Shown: positions 8,186-16,956, counted from the first letter of the stretch. The stretch: 33,693 nucleotides of DNA from Thiosocius sp963719025 (GCA_963719025.1 CAVRBK010000026.1:1-33693), one strand, 5' to 3'. The notes: a model not told the origin generated them from the sequence alone. Numbers and translations are program-made.

Positions 8186-8929
8186 TCAGCGCAGTCTGAT
8201 CGTCAGCGGTTCTATTTTCTCGCCATCGTCCAGCCATGCCACGGCCTGGTTGCCGTGCCATTCCGGAAGCACCAGGCGGGTCGCTGTCCGCCCATCGGGC
8301 AGCCTGTGTTCATGCCGCTGCGGGCGGTGGGTGTGGCCGTGAATCAGCTGATCAACCGCATGTTGCTGCAGGTATCGGATCACGGTGTTGTCGTTCACGT
8401 CCATGATGTCGGCGGTCTTGACCGCGGTCAGTTCGCCGCTGCGTTTGCGATAGTCGGCGGCTATGCGCCTGCGCTTGTGCAGTGATTTGCGCAGCATGAT
8501 CCACTGGAAGAAAGGGTTGCGGAAGCGTCGTCGTGCCCTCTGATAGTCGACGTCGTCGGTGCACAGCAGGTCGCCGTGCATCAGCAAAGCGGGGCGCCCG
8601 GCAACCTCGGTCACGTAGCGGTCTGGCAGGGCCTGCGCGCCGGCCTCGCGCATCAGTCGTTTGCCCATCAGGAAGTCGCGATTACCGCGCTGGATAAAGA
8701 TCGCGATCCCGCGATCACTGGCCTGGCGCATCGCGCTGCGCACCCGCTGGGCAAGCTCTGCGTCATCATCGTCGCCGACCCAGGCGTCAAACAGGTCACC
8801 GAGGATGTATACCCGCTCGCCCTTTTGCGGTTGCTCGCGGAGAAACTGCTCGAACAATGCCAGCGTTTCCGGGCGCTCGATTGCGAGATGCAGATCGGAG
8901 ATAAACCATTGGCGAGTCATGCCGGCCAT
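8186..8929 (-). CDS. lpxH: UDP-2,3-diacylglucosamine diphosphatase LpxH
   Basis: Calcineurin-like phosphoesterase hydrolysing UDP-2,3-diacylglucosamine to lipid X in lipid A synthesis, at the inner face of the cytoplasmic membrane. 247 residues, near the E. coli length of 240. Metal-binding motifs in order: SDLHL (near residue 11), GDLFDAWVGDD, RGNRDFLMG, LMHGDLLCTDD and GHTHRP, the complete di-manganese set of LpxH. Starts at 8929 (MAGMTRQW) or 8920 (MTRQW) are both possible. A cyclophilin gene is often next to lpxH in gammaproteobacteria; here the two cyclophilins lie just beyond the AEC transporter. Confidence 0.95.
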   Translation of the reverse strand: MAGMTRQWFISDLHLAIERPETLALFEQFLREQPQKGERVYILGDLFDAWVGDDDDAELAQRVRSAMRQASDRGIAIFIQRGNRDFLMGKRLMREAGAQALPDRYVTEVAGRPALLMHGDLLCTDDVDYQRARRRFRNPFFQWIMLRKSLHKRRRIAADYRKRSGELTAVKTADIMDVNDNTVIRYLQQHAVDQLIHGHTHRPQRHEHRLPDGRTATRLVLPEWHGNQAVAWLDDGEKIEPLTIRLR

Positions 8930-9026
8930 TGTAACCAGCCATTGCCGAAAGTTGTCGCCGTCGACGGGAACATATCCCCGATTCCCGGGGTATGGCCATG
9001 ATGATCCATGGTGGGCGAGCTGCGGG

Positions 9027-9091
9027 AGAGGGCCGTTCGGCGGGTGGTTACCCGCGCGGATTTTTCATTGTGGCCGCCCAACCGGCCCTCT
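9027..9091 (+). other. Nested stem-loop in the leader of the AEC transporter gene
   Basis: Outer arms AGAGGGCCG (9027-9035) and CGGCCCTCT (9083-9091) are exact complements of 9 bp. Inside is a 6-bp hairpin GCGGGT-GGTT-ACCCGC (9040-9055), followed by TTTTT at 9061-9065. The inner hairpin plus T run looks like a weak intrinsic terminator; the outer stem sits 37 bases before the ATG. It could be an attenuator-like leader or just a terminator upstream of the gene. The 198-base gap between lpxH and the transporter holds nothing else I can name. Confidence 0.4.
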
Positions 9092-9127
9092 ATTCTGTGA
9101 TCTTCCGCCCGCTTGCCGGTAGTCCGC

Positions 9128-9997
9128 ATGTTTCAGGTCTTCGCGATTGTTTTTCCGATCTTCGCCATCGTCGGCCTCGGTTACGGCTATGCGCGTCGTT
9201 TTGGCCCCGATATGGCCTCGGCCAACCGCCTCAACCTGGAGATATTTACCCCGGCACTGATCTTCTCGGTGCTGTCCAGTGAGGGCTTCGAACTTGCACG
9301 CTATGCCGACCTGGCGGTTGCCGCCGCGGTCGTTGTGCTCGGGTCTGGCCTGCTCGCCTGGCCAGTCGCGCGTGCCTTCGGTTACCAGGCGCGGGTGTTT
9401 CTGCCGCCGATGATGTTCAACAACTCCGGCAACATGGGCTTGCCAATGGCGTTGTTTGCGTTCGGCGAGGCGGCACTGCCGGCGGCAATGATCCTGTTCC
9501 TGGTCGAGAACACGCTGCACTTCACGGTCGGCAACGCCATGCTGACCGGGCACGTCAATCCGCTCAAGCTGATTCGAATGCCGATGCTGGCGGCGACCCT
9601 GGCCGGTCTGCTGGTTGCCGTGTTCCAGGTGAATGTCCCGGGGCCCTTGCATGAGGCCATCGATCTGCTCGGACAGATCGCGATCCCATTGATGCTGTTC
9701 GCCCTGGGTGTGCGAATGACCGGCGTGGATCTGTCGGACTGGAAGATCGGTGTGGTTGGCGCCGTGGTGTGTCCGGCCAGCGGTTTGCTGATGGCGTTGC
9801 TGGCTATGACATTCATGTCGCTGCCGGAGGTGCAGTTGGCGCAGCTGTTTGTTTTCGCCGCTTTGCCACCTGCGGTACTGAACTTCATGCTTGCGGAACG
9901 CTATGGCATTGCCCCGCGCAAGGTTGCCGCCGTGGTACTGCTGGGTAATTTCGCCAGCCTGCTGGTCTTGCCGGTCGTGCTGTTCTTTGTGCTGTAG
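9128..9997 (+). CDS. AEC family permease (auxin efflux carrier type)
   Basis: Membrane permease of about 289 residues with ten predicted helices in two five-helix halves. Typical features are FPIFAIVGLGYGYARR at the start, LEIFTPALIFSVLSS, the conserved FNNSGNMGLPMALFAFGE in helix four, and GQIAIPLMLFALGVRM in the second half. Bacterial AEC proteins mostly carry malate, malonate or other organic acids; the substrate here is not readable. ATG at 9128 is chosen because the upstream ATG at 9113 adds only MPVVR. The gene converges on ppiB across a strong hairpin. Confidence 0.9.
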   Translation: MFQVFAIVFPIFAIVGLGYGYARRFGPDMASANRLNLEIFTPALIFSVLSSEGFELARYADLAVAAAVVVLGSGLLAWPVARAFGYQARVFLPPMMFNNSGNMGLPMALFAFGEAALPAAMILFLVENTLHFTVGNAMLTGHVNPLKLIRMPMLAATLAGLLVAVFQVNVPGPLHEAIDLLGQIAIPLMLFALGVRMTGVDLSDWKIGVVGAVVCPASGLLMALLAMTFMSLPEVQLAQLFVFAALPPAVLNFMLAERYGIAPRKVAAVVLLGNFASLLVLPVVLFFVL

Positions 9998-10002
9998 CGG
10001 GG

Positions 10003-10040
10003 GCGGGCGTCATCTGCGCTTGCGCGAGGATGACGCCCGC
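10003..10040. terminator. Bidirectional hairpin between AEC permease and ppiB
   Basis: Arms GCGGGCGTCATC (10003-10014) and GATGACGCCCGC (10029-10040) are a perfect 12-bp inverted repeat. The loop itself contains GCGC-TT-GCGC. It sits between two convergent stops, 6 bases after the permease stop and 23 bases from the ppiB stop. There is no long T run on either side, so it is a stable stem but an imperfect intrinsic terminator. Confidence 0.7.
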
Positions 10041-10062
10041 TGCCAATTTCCGCGTAGCCGGA

Positions 10063-10551
10063 TTATTCCGAGATCTCGGCCTTTTCGATCACGACAGGTT
10101 CAGCCGGGACATCGGAATGACCGGCCTTGTTGGTGGTGTCGACACCCTTGATCTTCTCGACCACGTCCATGCCCGCGGTGACCTTACCGAACACGCAGTA
10201 GCCCCAGCCATCCTGACCCGGGTGGTCGAGAAAGCCGTTGTCTTTGACGTTGATGAAGAACTGCGCGGATGCGGAATGTGGCGCCGTGGTTCGGGCCATC
10301 GCAATGCTGCCGGCGACATTGCTCAGGCCGTTGGCGGCCTCGTTCTCGATCGGGTCGCGGGTCGGCTTCTGCATCATGTCGGGCATGAAGCCTCCGCCCT
10401 GGATCATGAAGTTGCTGATCACGCGGTGAAAGATCGTGCCGTCGTAGTGCCCGTCACGCACGTACTGCTCAAAATTTTCGCAGGACTTGGGGGCTTTTTC
10501 GTGGTCGAGCTCGATGACGATGTCACCGAGACTGGTTTTGAGCGTAACCAT
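10063..10551 (-). CDS. ppiB: Cytosolic peptidyl-prolyl isomerase (cyclophilin B)
   Basis: Cyclophilin catalysing proline cis-trans isomerisation, 162 residues, the length of E. coli PpiB, without signal peptide. Visible active-site segments: HRVISNFMIQGGGF (catalytic Arg and Phe region), MARTTAPHSASAQFFIN, and GWGYCVFGKVTAGMDVVEKI. AGGAG lies 7 bases before the ATG. It follows the exported cyclophilin gene by 56 bases on the same strand; the two proteins are clearly related, so this is a tandem pair serving two compartments. Confidence 0.95.
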   Translation of the reverse strand: MVTLKTSLGDIVIELDHEKAPKSCENFEQYVRDGHYDGTIFHRVISNFMIQGGGFMPDMMQKPTRDPIENEAANGLSNVAGSIAMARTTAPHSASAQFFINVKDNGFLDHPGQDGWGYCVFGKVTAGMDVVEKIKGVDTTNKAGHSDVPAEPVVIEKAEISE

Positions 10552-10607
10552 GCGATTACTCCTGAAGGTCGTTGTTTACTGTTGATTTAGTGGATATGGG
10601 GCGGCGT

Positions 10608-11171
10608 TCACGGTGCGCGGGTGATCGATTCGATCAGCACGGTCTCGCGCGGCACATCGCCGCGGCCGTCGCGCGTCGCGGTGTCGACGTCGGCAATCGC
10701 ATCGACCACGTCCATGCCGTCGGTCACCTTGCCGAACACGGTATAGCCCCAACCATCACGGCTGGGATAGTCGAGGTTTGCGTTGTCCTTGTGATTGATG
10801 AAGAACTGCGCCGTCGCGGAGTGCGGATTGCCAGTACGCGCCATGGCGATGCTGCCGCGCAGGTTCTTCAGGCCATTTTTGGCCTCGTTCTTCACCGGTT
10901 CGTTGGTGTCTTTTTTCTCCAGGTCGGGCGTCAGACCCCCGCCCTGGATCATGAAATCCTTGATCACACGATGAAAAATCGTGCCGTTGTAAAAGCCGGC
11001 ATCGACGTAGGCGAGGAAATTCGCCACTGTCTCGGGTGCCTTTTCGGCGTCCAGTTCGAGCGTGATCTCGCCCATGCCGGTCTTCAGCAGGACGCGCTGC
11101 GCCTCGGCGATCACGGGTTGAGCCAGCAGGATAAGGAGCGTTCCGGTGAGCAGCAATCGGGAAAACGTCAT
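10608..11171 (-). CDS. ppiA: Exported peptidyl-prolyl isomerase (cyclophilin A type)
   Basis: Cyclophilin with an N-terminal signal peptide (MTFSRLLLTGTLLILLAQPVIA, likely cut after VIA or AEA), so periplasmic; 187 residues. Catalytic-core motifs match the neighbouring PpiB: HRVIKDFMIQGGGL, MARTGNPHSATAQFFIN, GWGYTVFGKVTDGMDVV. The name ppiA reflects the periplasmic location and is not a strict orthology claim. Upstream, 11172-11303 holds no gene. Confidence 0.92.
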   Translation of the reverse strand: MTFSRLLLTGTLLILLAQPVIAEAQRVLLKTGMGEITLELDAEKAPETVANFLAYVDAGFYNGTIFHRVIKDFMIQGGGLTPDLEKKDTNEPVKNEAKNGLKNLRGSIAMARTGNPHSATAQFFINHKDNANLDYPSRDGWGYTVFGKVTDGMDVVDAIADVDTATRDGRGDVPRETVLIESITRAP

Positions 11172-11303
11172 GGGTAATCGGGTGCCGGTAGTTGAGGGGG
11201 GCTGTAGTTTAGCCGCGACCGGGCGGTGGCAAAACCCCGGAATCGCTGCGGAGGCGGGCAGGTCTGCTTTTCGGCGTCTGGACGGCGTGCCGGCCAGGTT
11301 CTG

Positions 11304-12531
11304 CTAGCCGACAATCGCCAGGTCGGGATGGGTATAGATCTCGTAACAGTTTGAACCGCGCTTTTTGGCCTTGTACATGGCCTGGTCGGCAGCATGCAGG
11401 ATCTGTGCGGCGCTATGGCCGTCACCCGGTGCCACGGCAATGCCGATGCTGATCCCTATGCGGACCGACGCCGCATCATGCACGAAGGCCGGTTCGAAGG
11501 CCTGGATGATGTGGTTTGCCGCATGCCGGCATTCATCCACGTCGTTGATTCCGCGCATCAGCGCGACGAATTCATCGCCACCGATCCGCGCTACGGTATC
11601 GATGCCGCGCATGCGTCCGCGGATGCGTGCCGCGGCCATCATCAGAAAATGGTCGCCAAGGTGGTGGCCATGCACATCATTGGCTTTCTTGAATCCGTCG
11701 AGGTCCATGTACAGCAGGGCGAACCGCTCACCCTTGTGGATCTGCTGCTCGATCAACTGGGTAATCGCATTGCGGTTGAGCAGGCCGGTGAGGCTGTCGT
11801 GCAGCGCCATGTAGCGAAGATCCCCGACGTTGGCGCGCAGCCGTTTCGAGATACGCCCGCTCATATGGTGCATCAGCAGGCCGATACTGATGCTGATCAG
11901 GAAGCTGGCGAGGATGGCCATGACGCTCTTCTTCAGCGTGTCCTCGTAATACGCATTGGCCGCGCCATTCGCCAGCGCAGCCGCCTCGGTCTGCAGATCC
12001 CGCAATGCCTGGAAGGTCGCGTGGCCCTCCTCATGCAGGCGGGCCACGCGTTCGACGAAGATGCTGCGTGCGGCGTTGAAGTCGCCCGCGCGGGCGAGGT
12101 CGGCGATGTCTTCATGCAGAACCACGGCCTCCGCGATTATCCTGTCCTGTTGGGCCATAACCGCTTTTTCCGCCGGCGTCTGCAACAGCACGCGAATCCT
12201 GTTGCGTCCGTCACCGACCATGAAGCCGTACTTCAGGTACGCCATGTAGATGTCGTCCTGCGCGAAGGGGCCGGTTTCAAGGATCAGCTGCTGCACGGTA
12301 TCCGCACGACGGAAGGACGCGACCTGGGTCTCGGTGATCAGGCGTAGCTTCTCGTTGTGCAGCGCCATGACCTGTTCGACGTGCTGATGTGCCGACTGCA
12401 CGCGGACAATGGCGTAGGTCATGGTCACGGCGAGCAGACCGAAGGCCAGCAGATAGGCAACCGCCGACGCCCCGCGCAGTCGCCGGATATTGCGTTCGGT
12501 CTGTGATTGGGAAGACTGGCTGGTCTGGCAA
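11304..12531 (-). CDS. Membrane-bound diguanylate cyclase (GGDEF), start uncertain
   Basis: Makes c-di-GMP from two GTP. The C-terminal GGDEF domain starts near LRYMALHDSLTGLLNRNAI, with ARIGGDEFVAL intact and an inhibitory-site RGID five residues before GGDEF. The N-terminal part has two helices (ASAVAYLLAFGLLAV and VMAILASFLISISIGLLM) flanking a ~150-residue helical periplasmic sensor domain of four-helix-bundle character. No ATG/GTG/TTG lies in frame before the first helix. TTG at 12531 has AGAGGA 9 bases and AGGG 4 bases upstream but is one base out of frame; removing one base gives about 408 residues (1228-1 divides by three) and an N-terminus ending ...ITDRTNIRRLRG. The conservative alternative is GTG at 12428, inside the first helix. 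Confidence 0.8.
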
Positions 12532-12722
12532 CGATCCCTGTCCTCTAAGTGGTAGGCCGGGCCGGGTGCGTCCCGCCGTGGCCGCTGCACAATGCAGCCG
12601 CAGCGCGCGGATGCTGGTCCAGGCAGCCAACTACTCCGTTGCAGACTGCCGGATCGACCGGGGTTTCGGTTAGTATGCACTCCTTTGGCCGAATCGAAAG
12701 CGAACCGCGTTCCTGAAGTGAC

Positions 12723-14108
12723 ATGCTGAGTATTTATAACGATCTGCACCGGGCGAAAGAGCCCTTTGTCGCGTTGACCCCCGGTCGCGTGAATATGTAC
12801 GTCTGCGGCATGACCGTGTACGACCTCTGCCATCTCGGTCATGCGCGGGTGCTGGTGGTGTTCGACGTGGTCGCCCGTTATCTGCGAAATATCGGATTCG
12901 ATGTCACATATGTCCGCAACATCACCGATATTGACGATAAAATCATCAATCGTGCCAATGAGCGCGGCGAGCCTTTCCGCGATTTGACCAATCGTTTCAT
13001 TGCCGCAATGCATGATGATGCGGCGGCGCTGGGCGTGCTGCCGCCGGACCAGGAGCCGCGGGCGACCGAGCATCTGCCGGAGATCATCGACATGATCAAC
13101 CGCCTGATCGAGCGGGGTCATGCCTATGTCGCGGAAAACGGCGACGTGTATTACGACGTCAAGAGCTTCCCCGGCTACGGCAAGTTGTCGGGCAAATCGA
13201 TCGAGGATCTGCAGTCGGGTGCGCGGGTCGAGCCGGGCGACGCGAAGCGCGATCCGCTGGACTTCGCCTTGTGGAAATCGGCCAAGCCGGACGAGCCCTC
13301 CTGGGAGTCACCCTGGGGTGACGGGCGCCCCGGCTGGCACATCGAGTGTTCGGCGATGTCGACCCGGGCACTGGGCGACACCTTCGATATCCACGGTGGC
13401 GGTGCCGACCTGACGTTCCCGCACCACGAAAACGAGATCGCCCAATCCGAGGGGGCAACCGGCCATCCCTTCGTCAAATACTGGATGCACAACGGTTTTG
13501 TGCGCATCAACGACGAGAAGATGTCGAAGTCGCTGGGCAACTTCTTCACCGTGCGCGAGATTCTCGAGCGCTATCGGGCCGAAGAGGTGCGCTATTTCAT
13601 CCTGACCAGCCAGTACCGCAGTCCGCTCAATTACGACGATGAGCAGCTGGATAACGCGCGTGCGGCATTGACCCGTTTCTACACGGCGCTGCGCGATCTG
13701 CCGGACGCCGAGGCGGTTTCCGATGAACCGCTCGCGGCGAAGTTTCACGCGGCGATGGAGGACGACTTCAATACGCCGGAGGCGCTGGCGGCCCTGTTTG
13801 AGCTGGTGCGTGAGATCAACCGGGTGCGCGGTGACGACCCGCAGCGTGCCGCCGGCCTGGCGGCGTTGCTGCGCCAGCTCGGTGACCTGCTCGGTATCCT
13901 GCAGGATGATCCGGAAGACTTTCTGCGCGGTGGCGACACCGCGGCCGACGGGCTCAGTGATGCCGAGATCGACGCGATGATCGAGCGGCGGGTGCAGGCC
14001 AAGTCCGAGAAGAACTGGTCCGCGGCGGATGCAATTCGCGACCAGTTGAAGGAGGCCGGCGTGGTGCTCGAGGATTCGCCGGCCGGAACGACCTGGCGAC
14101 GCGCATGA
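12723..14108 (+). CDS. cysS: Cysteinyl-tRNA synthetase
   Basis: Class I synthetase charging tRNA-Cys, 461 residues, same as E. coli. Motifs: the zinc Cys in YVCGMTVYD, HLGHAR (HIGH class signature), GWHIECSAM (second zinc Cys), HHENEIAQSE (zinc His and Glu), KMSKSLGNF (KMSKS loop), and the C-terminal anticodon-binding region with RDQLKEAGVVLEDSPAGTTWRR. ATG at 12723 has only a weak GAAGTGA upstream. The gene is divergent from the GGDEF gene; the 191 bases between must hold both promoters. The stop overlaps the next ATG by 4 bases. Confidence 0.97.
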   Translation: MLSIYNDLHRAKEPFVALTPGRVNMYVCGMTVYDLCHLGHARVLVVFDVVARYLRNIGFDVTYVRNITDIDDKIINRANERGEPFRDLTNRFIAAMHDDAAALGVLPPDQEPRATEHLPEIIDMINRLIERGHAYVAENGDVYYDVKSFPGYGKLSGKSIEDLQSGARVEPGDAKRDPLDFALWKSAKPDEPSWESPWGDGRPGWHIECSAMSTRALGDTFDIHGGGADLTFPHHENEIAQSEGATGHPFVKYWMHNGFVRINDEKMSKSLGNFFTVREILERYRAEEVRYFILTSQYRSPLNYDDEQLDNARAALTRFYTALRDLPDAEAVSDEPLAAKFHAAMEDDFNTPEALAALFELVREINRVRGDDPQRAAGLAALLRQLGDLLGILQDDPEDFLRGGDTAADGLSDAEIDAMIERRVQAKSEKNWSAADAIRDQLKEAGVVLEDSPAGTTWRRA

Positions 14109-14458
14109 GTGGCGCCCGTGCCTATCGTGTGTTGCAGGTCTTCTATCGTGACTACGTCAATGATGTGACGATAAAGTCGTCCGAGCCCGAGTCCCTGGTC
14201 GCCAACCGGATCGTCCCGCTGGCCGACCGGCTGCTTGTGTCGCCGGACAACTTTCTCGGCATCGTTGATCGCAAAGACACGATTCTGCAATGCTATGTCG
14301 CGGACGACCCCGCGGACGTGACCCTGGAGGTTGTTTATCCGGAGGTGACCGGGTGTCTGCGCCTGACCCTGCCGCGCGAGCAGGCGCTGGACCGGCTGGA
14401 TAAGCTGCCGGACACCTTCGACGAATCACTGTTGCAGGGTGCGCAGTACATTGACTGA
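14105..14458 (+). CDS. Small conserved-looking protein of unknown function
   Basis: 117 residues, start ATGA-overlapping cysS, so translationally coupled. It has no signal peptide or membrane helix, a mixed alpha/beta composition, and begins SGARAYRVLQVFYRDYVNDVTIKSSEPESLVANRI. The central DNFLGIVDRKDTILQCYV reads like a short beta-sheet core. I do not recognise the family. The tight overlap with cysS and with the DUF3616 gene downstream argues for a real gene. Confidence 0.7.
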   Translation: MSGARAYRVLQVFYRDYVNDVTIKSSEPESLVANRIVPLADRLLVSPDNFLGIVDRKDTILQCYVADDPADVTLEVVYPEVTGCLRLTLPREQALDRLDKLPDTFDESLLQGAQYID

Positions 14459-15419
14459 CCTGAGCGTAGCCGTCGCTCGGGATGACGCGGATCAGCAGGC
14501 CATCGCCGATGTGCGCACCTTGACCCTGAGCGGTGATTTCGACGCCAGCATCGATCTCAGTGGTGTCGTCGTTGTTGGCGACTACCTGGTGCTTGGGGCC
14601 GACGAAGGCCACCAACTGCAGATCCTTTCGCGTTGCGACGCGTCGCGTTGCTGGTGCCTGCAACGCAAGATCCCGCTCGCCAAGCGCGACCAGGAAACCG
14701 ATATCGAGGCGATTTCCTTCGGGGGTGGCCACCTGTATGTCACGGGTTCACATTCCGCTCGCCGCCGCCTGATGCGTCCGCATTTCAGCGCACGCCGCAA
14801 TCGCGAACGTCTGCTGGACATCAAGCGCGAGGCGTCACGCAATCGTCTCTACCGCGTGCCCTTCGACCCGGTGAGCGGCAAGACTGGCAAGGCCGAGTCG
14901 ATTGACCTCAGCAAGCGTTTGCGTAAAGACCCCTTGCTGCAGGGCTTTTGCGGGATTCCGAGCAAGGAAAACGGGATCGATATCGAGGGCCTTGCCTATC
15001 GCAAGGGAAAGCTGATGGTCGGTTTCCGTGGCCCTGTGCTGCGTGACAACTATGTGCCGCTGATGCACCTGAGGTTTGATCGTCCGAAGGCCTATTCGTT
15101 GACTTTCGTCCGTCTCAATGGACAGGGAATTCGTGACCTGGTGGCGCTGAGTAAGGGCTACCTGATTCTGTCCGGGCCGGTAAACGATGCCCCCGGACCG
15201 TTTCGCCTGTGGTGGTGGGATGGCCGGGACCAGATCCCGGGCAAGGATCGCGAGGTGATCGCCGCAAAGCTGCTGGGCGAGGTCACTACGGCGGGTGGCG
15301 CCAAGGCCGAGGGTCTGGCGCTTTTATCCGAAGAAGGGCCTTCGGCTGAAGTGATCGTGCTGTATGAGACAAACACCGCGGCGCAGGCGGTGCAGATGTG
15401 CCTGCGGTTGCCGTACTGA
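14439..15419 (+). CDS. DUF3616 family protein
   Basis: About 326 residues from GTG 14439 (TTG 14451 is an alternative); it overlaps the preceding gene by 20 bases. It shows the DUF3616 pattern: blade-like repeats with DLSGVVVVGDYLVLGADEGHQLQ, TDIEAISFGGGHLYVTGSHS, GIDIEGLAYRKGKLMVGFRGPV and GAKAEGLALL. Such IEG(L/I)-containing repeats suggest a beta-propeller, as in phytase-like/esterase-like proteins. No signal peptide is seen. Biochemical role unknown. Convergent with the sulfurtransferase gene, stops 15 bases apart. Confidence 0.82.
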   Translation: MRSTLTDLSVAVARDDADQQAIADVRTLTLSGDFDASIDLSGVVVVGDYLVLGADEGHQLQILSRCDASRCWCLQRKIPLAKRDQETDIEAISFGGGHLYVTGSHSARRRLMRPHFSARRNRERLLDIKREASRNRLYRVPFDPVSGKTGKAESIDLSKRLRKDPLLQGFCGIPSKENGIDIEGLAYRKGKLMVGFRGPVLRDNYVPLMHLRFDRPKAYSLTFVRLNGQGIRDLVALSKGYLILSGPVNDAPGPFRLWWWDGRDQIPGKDREVIAAKLLGEVTTAGGAKAEGLALLSEEGPSAEVIVLYETNTAAQAVQMCLRLPY

Positions 15420-15433
15420 ATCAGCCCCAGGGG

Positions 15434-16300
15434 TCAGTCGCCGCCGCCACCTGTTGCCACGGGCCGGGCCGGGTCACGAATCCACTCGCTCCACGAACCG
15501 GCGTACAGTCGCGCACCGTGCAGACCGGCGATCTCCATGGCCAGCAGGTTGTGGCAGGCGGTCACGCCCGATCCGCACATCAGGGCGATCTCGTCCGCCC
15601 TGTGTTCGCCCAGCGCCTCGTTGTAGAGCGCTTTCAGCGTGTCCACCGGTTGAAAGCGGCCGTCGGCGGCCAGGTTGAGTTGCAGGGGCAGGTTGATGGC
15701 ACCGGGAATATGTCCGGCCACTGGATCGATGGGTTCCGCCTCGCCGCGAAAGCGTTCGGGCGTGCGCGCATCCATCAATTGAACGCCGCTGTCCCCGCTG
15801 CGCAGCTGTTGCGCGATCTGTGTCGTGCTGACGACCTGGTCCCATGCCGGCTGTCCATCGAACAGGACGGCTTCCGGCTGCGCTGGTTGCTCGCGTTGTT
15901 GGGGCAGACCGGCCCGCACCCAGCTGGGCCAGCCGCCGTCGAGTACCGCGACCCGCGGATGCCCGAGCCAGCGCAGCAGCCACCACAGGCGTACCGCCAT
16001 CGTCCCGCCGCTGTCGTCATAGACCACGACCTGCACAGCGGGGCCGACCCCGTGCCCGCCCAGCCAGCGGCGCAGGGCGTCGACGTCCGGTAGCGGGTGG
16101 CGGCCACTCTGCGGCGTGATCGGGCTCGACAGCTGGCGGTCCAGGTGGGCGTAGAAGGCCCCGGGAATGTGCCCTCGCCGATAGGCCTGTTCACCCCTTC
16201 GGGTGTCGGCCAGGTCGAAGCGGCAGTCGAACACGCGGCAGTCGCCGGTGTTACCCACGGCCGAGAGCTGGGCGCAGCTGATCAGGGTTTCGAACGACAT
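15434..16300 (-). CDS. sseA: Sulfurtransferase, SseA/rhodanese type
   Basis: Two-domain rhodanese of 288 residues, moving sulfane sulfur from 3-mercaptopyruvate or thiosulfate to a nucleophile. Domain 1 (~1-135) carries the inactive copy (VVYDDSGGTMAVRLWWLLRWLG); domain 2 has the active loop CGSGVTACHNLLAM. The CG[S/T]GVT loop is the mercaptopyruvate sulfurtransferase form rather than the CRKGVT of classical thiosulfate rhodaneses, so MST is favoured. No signal peptide, hence cytosolic. The only nearby link to sulfur chemistry is indirect. Confidence 0.9.
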   Translation of the reverse strand: MSFETLISCAQLSAVGNTGDCRVFDCRFDLADTRRGEQAYRRGHIPGAFYAHLDRQLSSPITPQSGRHPLPDVDALRRWLGGHGVGPAVQVVVYDDSGGTMAVRLWWLLRWLGHPRVAVLDGGWPSWVRAGLPQQREQPAQPEAVLFDGQPAWDQVVSTTQIAQQLRSGDSGVQLMDARTPERFRGEAEPIDPVAGHIPGAINLPLQLNLAADGRFQPVDTLKALYNEALGEHRADEIALMCGSGVTACHNLLAMEIAGLHGARLYAGSWSEWIRDPARPVATGGGGD

Positions 16301-16359
16301 GGGCCGCCTTGATGGGAACGGTTAGCGCGGCTGTCAGTTGGGTTTATCGACATCCTGAA

Positions 16360-16824
16360 TCACTCCAGACCGAGCAGGTAATCCCAGTGGGCCTTGCTCA
16401 GCGGCATGATCGACAGGCGATTGCCTTTGCGCACCAGCGGCAGGTCCTGCAGCAGGGGATCCTCTATGGCCTTGAGCTCACGCAGCGAGATATTGCGCTT
16501 GAGATGGCGTTTGTACTTCACATCGACCATGTACCAGCGCGGATTGTCCGGGTCGCTCTTGGGGTCGTAGTACTTCGCCTCCGGATCGAAGGCGGTGTGG
16601 TCGGGATAGCCTTCCCTGACCACCTCCATGATGCCGACGATGCCCGGCTCGTCGCAGTTCGAGTGGTAGAAGAAAACCTGGTCGCCCTTCTTCATGTCGT
16701 CGCGCATCATGTTGCGCGCCTGGTAGTTGCGCACGCCGTCCCAGTGCTCGGTCTTTTTCGGCATTGCCTTGAGGTGGTCGATGCCGAAGACATCGGGTTC
16801 GGATTTCATCAGCCAGTAGTTCAT
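16360..16824 (-). CDS. EVE domain-containing protein
   Basis: 154 residues covering one EVE domain (PUA-like fold, thymocyte nuclear protein 1 family). Signatures: NYWLMKSEPDVFGIDHL at the start, WDGVRNYQARNMMRDDMKKGDQVFFYHSN, GIVGIMEVVREGYPD, and WYMVDVKYKRHLKRNISL. EVE domains bind modified bases; stand-alone bacterial members of this kind are widespread and are not by themselves evidence of restriction systems. Divergent from the deacetylase gene across 132 bases. Confidence 0.93.
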   Translation of the reverse strand: MNYWLMKSEPDVFGIDHLKAMPKKTEHWDGVRNYQARNMMRDDMKKGDQVFFYHSNCDEPGIVGIMEVVREGYPDHTAFDPEAKYYDPKSDPDNPRWYMVDVKYKRHLKRNISLRELKAIEDPLLQDLPLVRKGNRLSIMPLSKAHWDYLLGLE

Positions 16825-16956
16825 CGTTTGTCACAACCTTTGCGTTTCCCGCTATTCTAATGCGAGCGGCAAATGGGGGGCCAGCGAGACCATGATTAGG
16901 GCGGGGATGAAATGTCTGGACAGGCGTGAGCGCCGCTTTGTGGGCGGGAGGGCAGG

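Noticed and set aside
16360..16824. EVE protein as part of a modification-dependent restriction system
   Set aside because: It is the widespread stand-alone EVE type with no McrBC, HNH or methylase gene nearby.
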